This document shows, piece after piece, positions 34,448 through 45,100 of a stretch of DNA of 64,000 nucleotides. The notes below the pieces were generated by a model. That model was not told where the DNA came from. It was given only the letters and a program-made list of their open reading frames with translations, and made no database searches. The DNA lies in NCBI GenBank assembly GCA_033964015.1, contig CM066916.1:10456501-10520500 (forward strand). The letters run 5' to 3'. A program made the position numbers and the translations under genes. Numbering within the stretch: position 1 is the stretch's first letter; every line of letters starts with the position of its first letter. The stretch is from Scolanthus callimorphus. Taxonomy: Eukaryota; Cnidaria; Anthozoa; Actiniaria; Edwardsiidae.

Positions 34448-34758
34448 ATAGAGCAGATTTCGTATGTCTTTGAAAAGTGCCGCGACAAAGCCGTGCCGCG
34501 CCGCGACCGTGCCGCGACTACGCGATTTAATTCCGTATCTACAGCAGGTCAGGTTCCGTGCCGCGACCGTGCTGCACTTTTCATAGAGCAGCTTTCGTAT
34601 GGCTGTGAAAAGTGCCGTGACACGGCGTGGTACGGTGGCGGTTCGGAACCTGGCCTGCTGTAGATACCGAATAAAATCGCGTAGTCGCGGTACGGTCACG
34701 GTCGCGGCGCGGCACAACTCTTTCGCGGCACTTTTTACAGTTATACGAAATCTGCTCT
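34448..34758. mobile_element. Two tandem copies of MITE family T
   Basis: Copy 1 (34,448-about 34,600) and copy 2 (34,587-34,758) meet at a shared TAGAGCAG.TTTCGTATG end. Both have GTGAAAAGTGCCG, many GCCGCGACCG words and CGCGTAGTCGCGG or its complement. The second copy keeps both inverted ends. Confidence 0.8.
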
Positions 34759-34820
34759 AGTCATACGAAATGTACCCTAGCTGTATGCCGTTCTATGATC
34801 TCTTACCCGAAACACCTTAC

Positions 34821-34925
34821 CTGTGTCTTGTGAAGAGGGAGTTGGAGTATAGGTCCCAGATGTGTGTGTAAAGGTTCCGGGTGTTGGGGTATAGGTTCCA
34901 TGGCCGCGTAGACGAGACGCTTGCT
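34821..34925 (-). CDS. Candidate mucin-like internal exon
   Basis: A 105-base minus-strand segment with a strong acceptor (pyrimidine run TTTGTCTCTTTGCTTCAG, AG just above 34,925) and a strong donor (CACAG|GTAAGG). Both boundaries are in phase 1, typical of shuffled extracellular exons. The open frame encodes RLRGHGTYTPTPGTFTHTSG followed by TYTPTPSSQDT, a threonine/proline-rich pair of imperfect GTYTPTP repeats suited to an O-glycosylated stalk. No flanking exon was identified, and the family is unknown. Confidence 0.35.
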
Positions 34926-35078
34926 CTGAAGCAAAGAGACAAAGATGTAATGTTTTTACACCTAATTCAATACGTTGCTTTGGGATTTGGTCGTTAAAGC
35001 GCGGATGCAGTGCGATTTTTGAGTGCACACCAAACAATGGCGCTCGACGATCAAAGACCAATTTCCCAAGCAACCGTG

Positions 35079-36154
35079 TTCTTCTATTGTTCTTCTATTG
35101 CTCTTCTGTTGTTCTTCTGTTGCTCTTCTGTTGTTCTTCTGTTGTTCTTCTGTTGTTCTTCTGTTGTTGTTCTTCTGTTGTTCTTCTGTTGTTCTTCTGT
35201 TGTTCTTCTGTTGTTCTTCTGTTGTTCTTCTGTTGTTCTTCTATTGTTCTTCTGTTGTTCTTCTGTTGTTCTTCTGTTGTTCTTCTGTTGTTCTTCTGTT
35301 GTTCTTCTGTTGTTCTTCTGTTGTTCTTCTGTTGTTGTTCTTCTGTTGTTCTTCTGTTGTTCTTCTGTTGTTCTTCTATTGTTCTTCTGTTGTTCTTCTG
35401 TTGTTCTTCTGTTGTTCTTCTGTTGTTCTTCTGTTGTTCTTCTGTTGTTGTTCTTCTGTTGTTATTCTGTTGTTCTTCTGTTGTTCTTCTGTTGTTGTTC
35501 TTCTGTTGTTCTTCTGTTGTTCTTCTGTTGTTCTTCTGTTGTTCTTCTATTGTTCTTCTGTTGTTCTTCTGTTGTTCTTCTGTTGTTCTTCTGTTGTTCT
35601 TCTGTTGTTGTTCTTCTGTTGTTCTTCTGTTGTTCTTCTGTTGTTCTTCTGTTGTTCTTCTGTTGTTCTTCTGTTGTTCTTCTGTTGTTCTTCTGTTGTT
35701 CTTCTGTTGTTCTTCTGTTGTTGTTCTTCTGTTGTTCTTCTGTTGTTCTTCTGTTGTTCTTCTGTTGTTCTTCTGTTGTTCTTCTGTTGTTCTTCTATTG
35801 TTGTTCTTCTATTGTTGTTCTTCTGTTGTTCTTCTGTTGTTCTTCTGTTGTTGTTCTTCTGTTGTTCTTCTGTTGTTCTTCTGTTGTTCTTCTGTTGTTC
35901 TTCTATTGTTCTTCTATTGCTCTTCTATTGCTCTTCTATTGCTCTTCTATTGCTCTTCTATTGCTCTTCTATTGTTCTTCTATTGTTCTTCTATCGTTCT
36001 TCTATCGTTCTTCTATCGTTCTTCTATCGTTCTTCTATCGTTCTTCTATCGTTCTTCTATTGTGGTCTTCTATTGTGGTCTTCTATTGCTCTTCTAATGC
36101 TCTTCTATTGCTCTTCTATTGCTCTTCTATTGCTCTTCTATTGCTCTTCTATTG
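35079..36154. repeat. 11-bp minisatellite (TTCTTCTGTTG)n
   Basis: About 1.08 kb of 11-base units, nearly free of A on the plus strand. Units are TTCTTCTGTTG from about 35,100 to 35,900 with occasional 14-base units (extra GTT) and sparse TTCTTCTATTG variants. The 3' part is ordered in blocks: CTCTTCTATTG (about 35,920-35,980), TTCTTCTATCG (about 35,990-36,055), two TTCTTCTATTGTGG units, then CTCTTCTATTG again. All three forward frames are open for 300+ codons only because stop codons need an A. Confidence 0.97.
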
Positions 36155-36177
36155 CACTTTTTGCTTTAATCACAGGG

Positions 36178-36350
36178 AAATTCTGCAGAAACCCATCCAT
36201 GGGAAAAGCCGAATTTCCCATGTTAGAAGAATGGAAAGGGTTCGGATTCCCCATGGCTATCCATGTGAATTCCGAACACTTCCCATTCGTGTGCCTTAAG
36301 GAATTCAGCTTTTCCCAAGGCCGATGGGTTTCTACAGAAATTCCCTCCGA
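36178..36350. repeat. Imperfect inverted repeat flanking the minisatellite
   Basis: TTCTGCAGAAACCCATCC.ATGGGAAAAGC and GAATT at the left pair with GGAATTCAGCTTTTCCCAAG and GATGGGTTTCTACAGAA at the right. Inner words CCATGGCTATCCATG and GGGTTCGGATTCCCC also fold. The fragment at 14,000-14,085 is related. Confidence 0.75.
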
Positions 36351-36389
36351 ATGTTAACTGTATTTTTCTTACAAAAAAGGGGAGGGGGG

Positions 36390-37640
36390 TCACGGGCACC
36401 CCGGGGGGTACTTGAAGGTTAAAATTTAGTCATCCTAAAAAATACCTGGTCAGACAAAATGTCCACCCTAAAAAATACGTACCGTTTAAATTCAAAGAAC
36501 CCTTAATATATAGATTTAGACACTGGCTAAATGCGGAGCTCCCGGTTACATATTTTTCTGTGTTGGGGTCTTGGTTTACCTGTGTGGGGGCGCGCAGACA
36601 CGGACGCGCCAGCGATAACCAAATGGGAATACCGCTGAACCATGAAAAATGAAGTCGATCGTTATACCTGAGTTCTACTTTGAGCTATTGTATTCTTCCT
36701 GCGATACCTATGGTGCTCCGCTCTAAGAGCTCCGCTGAAAAAACAGGATTTTCTTCAGCGTACCGTTTTCTATCAGAAAACCCATAAAAAAATAAAGAAA
36801 TATCCTTGCCAAATGGGAGATTTTTTCGTCTGTATTTTCTTCAATAGTTACTGTTTTGGTTTTCATTTCATAAGAAATTTATTATTTGTATACGACGAGC
36901 CTTGAGGCCTTCGGCAATAGACCTCTTCGGCTTGGGGGTAATGTTGTCCCATTTCAGATCACGTGGCAGTCATTTGAATAATCTTTCTCTGTTTGGAACG
37001 CTTCCATATTCATATATCCTTCGGTGCGTAGCAGAAGAACAAAGAAAGAAAGACTACTCATGGGAATGCCATGTGATCTGAAATGGGAAAACATTACGCC
37101 CAAGGCGAGGAGGTCTAATGCCAGCTCTCTGAGCGGTCATTATTTTCCTGTTTCAGAACACCTGCTCCATGATGATTCGTCTATAGCGAGAACCCATGAC
37201 ATTGGCCTATACAATTCTGACCTCGATCTACGACCCGGGGGGGGTTCTCCCATGTAAGAGTGATAGGGGTGCTCGTCGGGACATCGGAAAATCTACCCTA
37301 AAAAATACCAGGAGATAAAAAATCCACCCCCTAAAAAATACCTTATAAAACAAAATGACCCCTAAAAAATACCAACATTTAACCTTTTTTATTATTGTTT
37401 ATTGTTTCTCATTTTCAAAACAAGCTTGTTTTAGAGGTATAAATGAATAAAGAAAGCCAGAAAACGGTTTGCTTGGTTTGTGACCTTTTCATTCATTTAC
37501 GTACCCCTAAAAATACCATTTATTAGTGAAAGCCACAATGTTTCTCCGATACCCCTAAAAAATACCTGAGAGTCGATTTTGACCCCTAAAAAATAGACGA
37601 GCACCCCTATCAGGTCGACATGTGAAGAAACCCCCCCGGG
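36390..37640. repeat. Cluster of CCTAAAAAATACC foldbacks
   Basis: 36,395-36,500 starts the motif (CCTAAAAAATACCTGG, CCTAAAAAATACGTACC). 36,894-37,120 is a separate foldback (ATAGACCTCTTCGGCTTGGG, CCCATTTCAGATCACGTGGC against CCATGTGATCTGAAATGGG, CCAAGGCGAGGAGGTCTA). 37,240-37,640 has inverted ends (GATAGGGGTGCTCGTC against GACGAGCACCCCTATC) around repeated CCCTAAAAAATACC. No exon. Confidence 0.75.
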
Positions 37641-37684
37641 ATCTACGACCTCTGTAAGTGTTTTGCCAGACCTCATAGACATAA

Positions 37685-37920
37685 TGGGCTAAAGGCGTTT
37701 ACATCTTGTTAACGTTACCATTTTTCATTTTCATAGTCATGCACACGCTCTCGGTCGTGTGTGCGAAATTGTACAGTTGTGTCTTTCCAAATAAATCATC
37801 TCCTGATCCGAATTGACCACCTTCTCTGTGTCAGTTTGAACTATACCCAAAACCCGTGACACTGGCCTGTACACTGATCTCGGCCTTCGACCTCGGTTAG
37901 TGTTTTTCCTGACTTAAACT
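37685..37920. repeat. Inverted-end repeat and short CTCGGCCTTCGACCTCGG hairpin
   Basis: 37,685-37,830 has GGCTAAAGGCGTTTACATCT and is a relative of 11,240-11,375. 37,860-37,912 contains ACTGATCTCGGCCTTCGACC then TCGGTTAGT, a small hairpin whose tip resembles the shared tip of the 30.0 and 32.75 kb foldbacks. Confidence 0.5.
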
Positions 37921-39630
37921 GCAACCCTCTAGAGGTCAGAGTATTTTCCTGTATCAGACCACCTTCTCTAGGTCAATTCATCTATAGCGAAAACCCGTGA
38001 CGGTTGCCTGGGAAATAGTGCGCGCGCTTATAGCTGGAATCTCCATTACAGATTTTAGTTACAAGACATAAAACCCAGGTCTCACCCGATCTATTCCATT
38101 CTTTTGCCCATTTTAAATTTAAGATTTCCTTGATTTCTAACAACTATTGTCTCAAACCGCCGTCTGGTGGTCGCACATTGCGCATATTATCTGACAATGG
38201 TACTATACCACGGCTCTGGGCGGGTTTTGTGTAATTTTCTCTCCATTCTCAAAGCAGGCAACCACAACACACACCTGCCTGAATCACTGATGTCTAATTG
38301 AAATTGCTCGAACACTAAGTAGGGCTTTATGAAGGAAGGATTATTGTATATTTTGTTATACATGTCTCGTAAGACCATACATTTTTAATGACCCGATGCC
38401 ACCATGGTGTCCTATGATTTTATCAACACAATCTGCTGTCTCATTTCATGCAGTCGTCTTACAATCCTGAGAAATTCTTCTGTCACGCTCGCCTTTTTAA
38501 ATACATCCAAAACAAATCAGTACTTGACATTAGGCGTTGAAATCCCTGTCATTTCTCTGCCTTCAATCTGCTAAAATTGACAGATGAATTTCCCATTCTT
38601 GTTTACATTTGTCATAAATCGACAATTTGTTGAAGGTTTTATATGGATTCCTTATCTGATTTGTTAGAAACGCTCTAGACTATCGCAGGGCATCTACCAA
38701 AGCAAATTACAAAAGTCCAACGATCTCACTGTAAAAGGTTAAGATTTATGACTGATTTTTATCAGGAAATGCCTTGGATTTTACATAAGATATTTTCCGT
38801 TTTTGTTTTCATTTCAAGTGAACGATCTATCAGTTCCAATTCATACGTCGTTGAGCCGCAGGCTGGAAATCTTAATTTCTTTGTAAGGCAGCCATTAGGT
38901 GCTTCATTTCCCGGGTAGCATTGAATCTAATCCTCTTTCTAACGGGTTCTTAATGCGGTGTTTACATGTTCAGTGGATTTCGCAGTGGCAGCTGATTTGC
39001 CTCTCCGCTTGAATTACTGTACGCTAATGAGCGAATAATCTTGACTACGATTTTTATTTTTTATAACTATTAGATGGGATTTTCTGATGGTTGCTCTCAT
39101 GTTAATAACTTCCATCATATTTACCTGAGCGCGCGTAGCTGAATTCTTACGTACTTAAAATAAAACTCTTGAGAAGATTAGGCAGGATTTGACCAAAAAA
39201 GAAGTCTATTTCTTCATATCTCCATCGATTTTGCGATTTTGCTCCGACACGCAATGGCGTTCCGTCCGGTAACCTTAATAACTAATACATCATGCAATCG
39301 TTGATTAACAGTTTCTTGAATAAGACTTCTGACAAAAACATCTTCGTGCGCACTAGTGAACTAGTTTTCGCGTCGGGATTACCCAATAAAAATTCGATTT
39401 TCGCAGCTTAGAGATGAATTTTTCTTAGAGTTTTGATAATGTCGGCAACAGCCGCAAAAGCTCTTTTCGACCGAGGCTTTTAAGTGATCTATTGAAGGCG
39501 GGATTTGAAGAATAATCAGTTGCATTATTGAGTAACTGCGAATCCTTAAATATTTGCTCTTATAAATGGTATATTTGTTTAGTTATCGGGGAATCTGGCG
39601 CCTGTATTAGTTTTCAGAGCCATGCCTTAC
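37921..39630. other. Repeat-poor, gene-free stretch
   Basis: No exon with family similarity. A 56-codon plus-strand open frame at 38,404-38,574 starts in a perfect context (GCCACCATGG) but is otherwise unsupported. A minus-strand segment at 38,280-38,380 has a possible donor only. Confidence 0.4.
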
Positions 39631-39817
39631 CTTGAAGGTCCGGTTGTGTGTTGGCAATAGTTGCATACATGTCGTAGTAAGCTCTGTTTCAAGCCCCGCA
39701 ATGACAGCTTTACACCAAAGAACCCTACATGGCTCACTCAAGAGTCTTACACTACAAGCATCTTGAAAATCCCTGCGTAATATTTCCGTTTCTTGGATAG
39801 CTTCTCCATGAGATATC
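39631..39817 (-). CDS. Candidate internal exon, unknown protein
   Basis: A 187-base minus-strand segment bounded by a good acceptor (TTTTAGTTTTTGCTCAG|G) and a consensus donor (TTCAAG|GTAAGG). Only one frame is open. It encodes about 62 residues beginning ISHGEAIQETEILRRDFQDA, with four cysteines further on and no membrane span. Nothing in the family resemblance identified it, and neighbouring exons were not found within several kb, so it may be part of a gene with long introns or a chance exon-like segment. Confidence 0.35.
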
Positions 39818-41095
39818 CTGAGCAAAAACTAAAACCCGAACTCTTTGCTTAATAGAGCCGACTTAGTGGGCTCATTGTGCTTGGGTTGAAAAGGGTAAGA
39901 TACGGGTGAGACACTTTCTATCCACCACCACAACACTCGAGCTCACTAGAAGGCCAGCCCGCCATAAACATTTAATCAACCGTAGTGTGAATTGATTGGA
40001 TAAAGGGATTCCTCCAGTCCCACGTGGACTCGTGCCTCGGCTATTGTGGGCGAGAGCCGTGAACTTGATGTGTTTGCTAGCTTTACACGAGAAACCAATG
40101 AAAACTCAGTTCTTTCTTTGTAAGATAGACTAGAGCCGATTTCACATGACCGTGAAAAAACAAACACAAAGAAAATACACCATTTCTGAACAAAACATAT
40201 AGAAGTAATAAACGCAAAGTGCAAAACGCACGACACTCATCTGAAATCCAACTCTATAATTCTGATCTTTATTGCGTTTTCCTTTTTGTTTTTGAACGAA
40301 TTTCTCCCTGTCGCTTAATCGTAGCCATGATGCGACTCCAAAGCGACTTTTCTCTAAACTCTTTTTTTTTTTCAGCTTTCCTGGTTATAATTTATGCAAT
40401 TATTCTTCATCTAAGCACTATTTTTGTTGTTTTCGCTCAGTCCAAAAATCCTTTTTTTTTCCAGTTTTGCAGGTTATAATTTATGTAATTCATTCCTTCT
40501 CATCTAAGCCCTGATTTTGCTGTTTTTGCACAGACGCAACCATGTTACTCAAAAAAACGTTTCCTTCAAAGCTAATAATCTGACCGTGGGACTCTTTCTC
40601 GGTATTATATTTAAAACAAATTAAAAGTTTAATTAATTTTGAAGAAATTCGAGCACAAAAAGATCGAAACAAGTACCCGAAATTGTATTTTATTGAAAGT
40701 ATTTCTGACATTTTTTCAGTCCTAGGAGTTTTCTTTCTATGGAGATCCCCAAGGTTTTCAGTGTGAAAACATTGAATGGCAAGCATGTCATATAGATATC
40801 ACGTAAATTTTAAAAGCTTAAAGTTTCGAACAAAGTCGAGCACAAAAGTACAGAAAAGCACATTGAAACAGGTGTATAGGACCCGAAACGAAATTGTATT
40901 TTTCATTTTAAGGCTTTTCGAAGAATTTTATTTTTATTGTGTAGAGTATATATATATACACAAGGAACTTGTTATTTCTGTTTTTACCCTGATGAAGGCA
41001 GCATTATACCGAGACGTTGGAATTTTAACAATTTACAGCGTCTATTTTCGTCACTCAGATTTCATTTTAATCGTATCATACTTTTTGTGTGATCA
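39818..41095. repeat. Gene-free; GAGC.GATTTCA relative and 90-bp tandem repeat
   Basis: 40,134-40,250 (AGAGCCGATTTCACATGACC to CATCTGAAATCCAACTCT) is a shortened relative of 9,711-9,842. 40,365-40,505 holds two units of about 95 bases with CAG.TTT.C.GGTTATAATTTA and TCATCTAAGC.CT. No exon. Confidence 0.5.
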
Positions 41096-41097
41096 GC

Positions 41098-41310
41098 GTT
41101 TTTTTTTTTAGATTTCAGAAAGTTTTCAGCGAAGACATGGAATTGCAAAGATGTTATATAGGATAGTGGCCGGCTTTGTTTATTTATTTTATCATATTTT
41201 TACTATGTGATGAGTGTTCTTTTTTTGGAGATTTCAGAAGGTTTTCAGCTCAGACATGGAATGGCACACATGTCATATAGGAAAGTGGCCGACTTTATTT
41301 TGCATATGTA
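41098..41310. repeat. Tandem repeat of about 115 bp
   Basis: Two units share GATTTCAGAA, GTTTTCAGC, GACATGGAAT, GTCATATAGGA.AGTGGCCG and CTTTGTTT or CTTTATTT. A third related piece (AAGGTTTTCAGTG..GAATGGCAAGCATGTCATATAG) is at 40,750-40,795. Confidence 0.6.
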
Positions 41311-41769
41311 CATATACATCAGATCATTTCGCTCACTCACTCGAAAACGAGTGGGTGCTCGTGAATAAATAATCATCGAACTCTTAACATGAAACATGAA
41401 TCTCTAAATTATTTAAGATACAGTTAATGCTGCCAGCTTCGCGTATAGTATGATAATATTAAAAAGTTCCAGATGCGAGTGATGATAGCGTGACGTATTT
41501 CCATACACGAAAGCAGCAACGAATTTCTGTTTTGAAGATTTCAGAGCCGGAGGGGGAGGGGGAGGGGGTTAGAGAAACAGACTTCAGAACCTCCCATCTC
41601 CCTGATTCCAATCAGTGATTCATCAGTAAAACTCATTAGACCGTCCTATGCAAAGCTAAAAAATCGAGATTATATACGATTTGTTTTCGAGGTTTTCAGC
41701 CTTCGCTGGCCATCGTTACGGGACGATACTTCTCTGATTCGAGATGCGCTGAACAACTGCGCAGTTGCG

Positions 41770-42045
41770 TGATATAGCTATAAATTTGTATGTAACCATC
41801 TCCAAATCACTTCTATCACTTGGTATTAGCCGATTGTCTTACAGATTTGAAAACTGTTCATCCCAGCAAAATATCAAAAACTCGTAGTTGCAATCCGTTT
41901 CCATTCGCGCTGCAATAGGTCCATGAAGCTTACAATTATGATAGCTTTGCAGTTTAAGGACTATTTAACAAACCTAGAGTAGTATGTTGGCTATCCATCA
42001 GTTTTTTGGTGTTTTTTACATCACCAAAAGTGCTAAAATCGTAGC
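41770..42045. repeat. Dispersed repeat family B, copy 3
   Basis: Same order and orientation as 3,960-4,350: AAATTTGTATGTA, AATCACTTCTATCACTTGG, CCGTTTCCATTCGCGCTG, TCCATGAAGCTTACAATTAT, CTATTTAACAAACC, TTGGCTATCCATCAG. Confidence 0.7.
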
Positions 42046-42329
42046 AGTTGATCTTTTCTCCCTTATCCCTTTTCTGCCCGATCTCCCTCATCCTTACATT
42101 TCATCCCCCCGTCCCAGTGTATTTCTAGGCCATTTCTCCCTCCTCTGTGATCCGTTCCTCTCCGCTCTTTGAAGGGCCGAATTACGTATCTTCACGTAGC
42201 AGGCTGAACATGAACTTTTTTTCTCAGTCCAAGTGCAAAAAACTGATCGCCTGAACATAACTTTTGGTCGCCAGTGGCGTCAAGCTTGAAAAGAGTACCA
42301 AAATATTTGTGGTCACCAGTCGGCGCCCG

Positions 42330-42743
42330 CCTAAGCCCGGGGGGGGGGGGGGACTCCCATTTTGTTTGACCGGGGAATGATCGTCGGAAATTTTCAGGTT
42401 CACCCCTAAAAGATACCAAACATGGCGGGCCATGGCGTGGCTCAAATAATTTCTTACCCTTAAAGATACCCTAAAAGATGAGGCCTTATGTGCAAAGTAG
42501 GCGCGAAGGAAACAGGTAACAGGTAAAAGATACCCATCAAGACATTTCCGTGTTTGTTTCTAATTTATCGTCTTCTCATCGAGTAATCTCTCTTTCTTAC
42601 ACGGTTTTTAGAAGCACCATCATGAGAGAAAACAATTTGGACACATATTTCGGCCCTAAAAGATACCAATCTCCCTAATTTTATTGAAGATTAAGATCAC
42701 CCTTAAAAGAGACCAAGGCCCCGTGATTTTAACCCCTAAAAGA

Positions 42744-42781
<38 letters not shown>

Positions 42782-42785
42782 GCTA
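42330..42785. repeat. CCCCTAAAAGATACC foldback with poly-G and poly-C ends
   Basis: CCCGGGGGGGGG (42,338-42,352) at the left and a run of about 33 C followed by GGGCT at the right (42,746-42,783). Repeated CCCCTAAAAGATACC or CCCTTAAAAGA words lie between. The same vocabulary, as GGTACCTTTTAGGGG, is in the TMEM41B intron at 53,795-54,145. Confidence 0.75.
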
Positions 42786-42860
42786 AGTTCAAATTTTAGT
42801 CGCCTAACCCTGATTTGTGGTCACCCAGGCGACCACTGGTCCCAATTTCCAGCCCTGCGT

Positions 42861-43300
42861 AGTCAGTTTCTTGTTTTTAGGGTTTGTATGAAATCCACAA
42901 AACTTGTTTGTGAAATTCGGAAGGTCACTCTTCGCTTGGCGAGACTCCCAATGTCAAATCTCGACAGCTAAGGTATGACACTTGATTCATAATTCAGTTT
43001 TTCTAGAAAAAGAAACAATTATTTCAATCAATTATTTTTGAAGCATGTCATCACGTATGTTCACTTTTTTAGCATATTCATTATTGCTATTTATCTTGCA
43101 TGGTCAGTCTTACACTAATTGTTCTGTTTTAAGAGTTTGCATGAAAATTCCAAGCCCAAACTTGTTTTGCATTTTTTTCTTTTAATATGGAATTCAGTTT
43201 AAGGTCCCTTGAGCTTGGCGGGATTCCCAATGTCAAATCTCGACAGGCAATGCATGAAACTTGATTCATAATTTATTTTTTCTAGAAAAAGAGGCAGTTC
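42861..43300. repeat. Two diverged direct repeats of about 170 bp
   Basis: Both units (about 42,861-43,020 and 43,108-43,300) contain GAGTTTGCATGAAA or GGGTTTGTATGAAA, CTTGGCG.GA.TCCCAATGTC, AAATCTCGACAG and TTGATTCATAAT, TTTTCTAGAAAAAGA. No frame is shared. Confidence 0.7.
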
Positions 43301-43454
43301 TCTTAAAATCGATCAAATTATCATCCTGAAACAGCGCGAGCTTCCTCTGGTATCGTTTCGGCAAACAATTTGGTCCCATGAACAAAAACAAATATGGTGG
43401 CCGAGAGTAAGATAATACAAATGGCAAAATATAACAGTTATATAGTTATAAAAT

Positions 43455-43760
43455 ATATGTTATTTACCGTCTGGGAGGTCCGTAAGGGAAGAGTTTTTCT
43501 CCTCACGGACAGACCTAAGACCGGTAAATAACTTATTATTTTTTTCCAACTTTAGAATTTGATTGTGTTATTTTTAAGAAAACAAGCACGCGCAAATGGT
43601 AACCGATTGCGCGTTCTGATTGGCCATGTAATATCCTCTATGTCTCTGAACTTGTACTTGTAGGTCACGGTAGTAACCATTTGCGCGCTTGTTTTTCAAC
43701 TCTGTCTAAAATTTGATTTTTCTTTTGTAATGAAAACAAGCGTGCGCAAACGCTTACAAT
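43455..43760. repeat. Two adjacent foldbacks (TTATTTACCG type; AACAAGC.CGCGCAAA type)
   Basis: 43,458-43,545: GTTATTTACCGTCTGGGAGG, TCCGT.AGG and the complement GTCCGTGAGG..CGGTAAATAA; short relative of 29,940. 43,577-43,700: AAAACAAGCACGCGCAAATG / CATTTGCGCGCTTGTTTTT with TTGCGCGTTCTGATTGGCCA (43,607) near the tip. A third arm-like piece is at 43,733-43,760. Confidence 0.75.
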
Positions 43761-43769
43761 GAACTAGCA

Positions 43770-44315
43770 ACCAAATAATCATTTCTTTTCACCATAAATG
43801 TTTACAGTTTTGTCTATCTGGCGCCATAAATTTATCTCATGAATAACAGAGGACAAGTTGACGGCTGAACAATAGCCTCGCAAGTTGTCGTCTAAATTGC
43901 TTCTGTAAAAAAAGTAATTCAGAGATGCCACCTAATCAAAAATTGACAAGTACTAAGGTAAAAAAGCGTATAAGTCGGAAAAAAAATAGGTCTTAACGGC
44001 CTGACTACAACGCGTTTTCTTGTCTTTGTGCCGGCCAACAGTACGTGTTCGTGAAGCGTTTGTAATTTCTAGATGATCTTGGAGAGATTGCACTCTGCCT
44101 AGGGACAAGTATATGTTATGACCTTACATTAAAAGGCTTAAACGGCGACTAGTGCCGGAAAGTATTAAACGTTATCACAAAACAATTGAATAAAACAAAG
44201 CTCCTTTAAATTGTGTCATATATATCCAGGAACATGTTTCTGATATATATCACAATAATGTCACGTTTCTTTCGTATAGAATTTTTTTTGGGAATAACTG
44301 AACATGTTCTCGGGA
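43770..44315. other. Gene-free stretch
   Basis: AT-rich with no recognised exon or repeat. Confidence 0.35.
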
Positions 44316-44319
44316 AAGT

Positions 44320-44520
44320 TGTTTTAGTATATACCAAATCAGTAGAATAAAATACGGACGAGGATTAAAAGATTCAAAACGCAGTATCGCGCGCAAAACG
44401 AGCCGCCATTTTGACAGTTTTCTGGAAACAGTAAACGGTGTTGGATATAGTCTACTATTTCAGGAACCAATCAGAGTGCGCGATAATGACTATTCACTGA
44501 TTTGGTATATACTTATTTCC
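44320..44520. repeat. TIR element (TAGTATATACCAAATCAG ends)
   Basis: TTTTAGTATATACCAAATCA at 44,324 and TGATTTGGTATATACTTA at 44,498 are inverted. CCAATCAGAGTGCGCG (44,467) near the right end is the inverted GCGC + CTGATTGG module. The outer TAGTATATAC matches the TIR of the 31,387 element. Confidence 0.7.
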
Positions 44521-44734
44521 TTTATTATATATGGCGGTCTCCCGCGCGAAAACGTGACACCTTCACACGTGAAAATAGGCTGATTTTCTTCCCGCCACTT
44601 TTGGCGTGTGTGCGTGCGAGACAGGAAGCCCGCAACAATATTTTGCTGAACTGCGAACTAGAAGAACGGAGTCTTCTCTGCATTTCTTTCAGTGAGAAAA
44701 ATTCAGGAAGTAAATAATGAGGACTTGTCATAGA

Positions 44735-45100
44735 AGTTCGAGCAATTTTGTAAACAAGCGGTCAAAAATGAGGTTACAGAAAAGTATAAGATCTATTGAC
44801 TAGATTTTATTATCTTTGAAAGGGGAGAATATAAGAAATGACTCGGCATTAGGCCGCGAAGAAGTGTTAAAGAAATCTCTAAAAAAAACAAAAAAATGGT
44901 TGAAAAGTTCAATCCCAAGTCGATAGCACTCGAGTCTCTATAGGTTGTGAATAATCGTTTGAAATGTTTTCTCAGGTTTCCATCAAATTTCTTTGCGGCC
45001 TAAACACAAGTCACTACCTGTACGGAAACCTTTCAAAAGAAACTAAAATCTTGTCAATAGACTCTGTAACCTGATTTTTGACCGGTCATTGCTCGAAGTT
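44735..45100. repeat. Foldback (GAGCAATTTTGTAAACAAGC type)
   Basis: TCGAGCAATTTTGTAAACAA, GCGGTCAAAAAT and GAGGTTACAG at the left pair with CTGTAACCTGATTTTTGACC, GGTCATTGCTCGA at the right. Inner GATCTATTGACTAGATTTTA / AAAATCTTGTCAATAGA also pair. Confidence 0.8.

Noticed and set aside
34190..34717. 175-codon minus-strand frame
   Set aside because: Its first half is the translation of the GC-rich MITE T copies, where few stop codons occur; the rest shows no family.
35010..36357. Three overlapping plus-strand open frames of 336-444 codons with leucine/serine/cysteine/phenylalanine repeats
   Set aside because: They are the three frames of the 11-bp minisatellite. The plus strand nearly lacks A, so no stop codon can occur in any frame; no gene is needed to explain them.
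38404..38574. 56-codon plus-strand frame with a perfect GCCACCATGG start
   Set aside because: No clear signal peptide, cleavage sites, cysteine spacing or splice context; one good start context in 64 kb is expected by chance.
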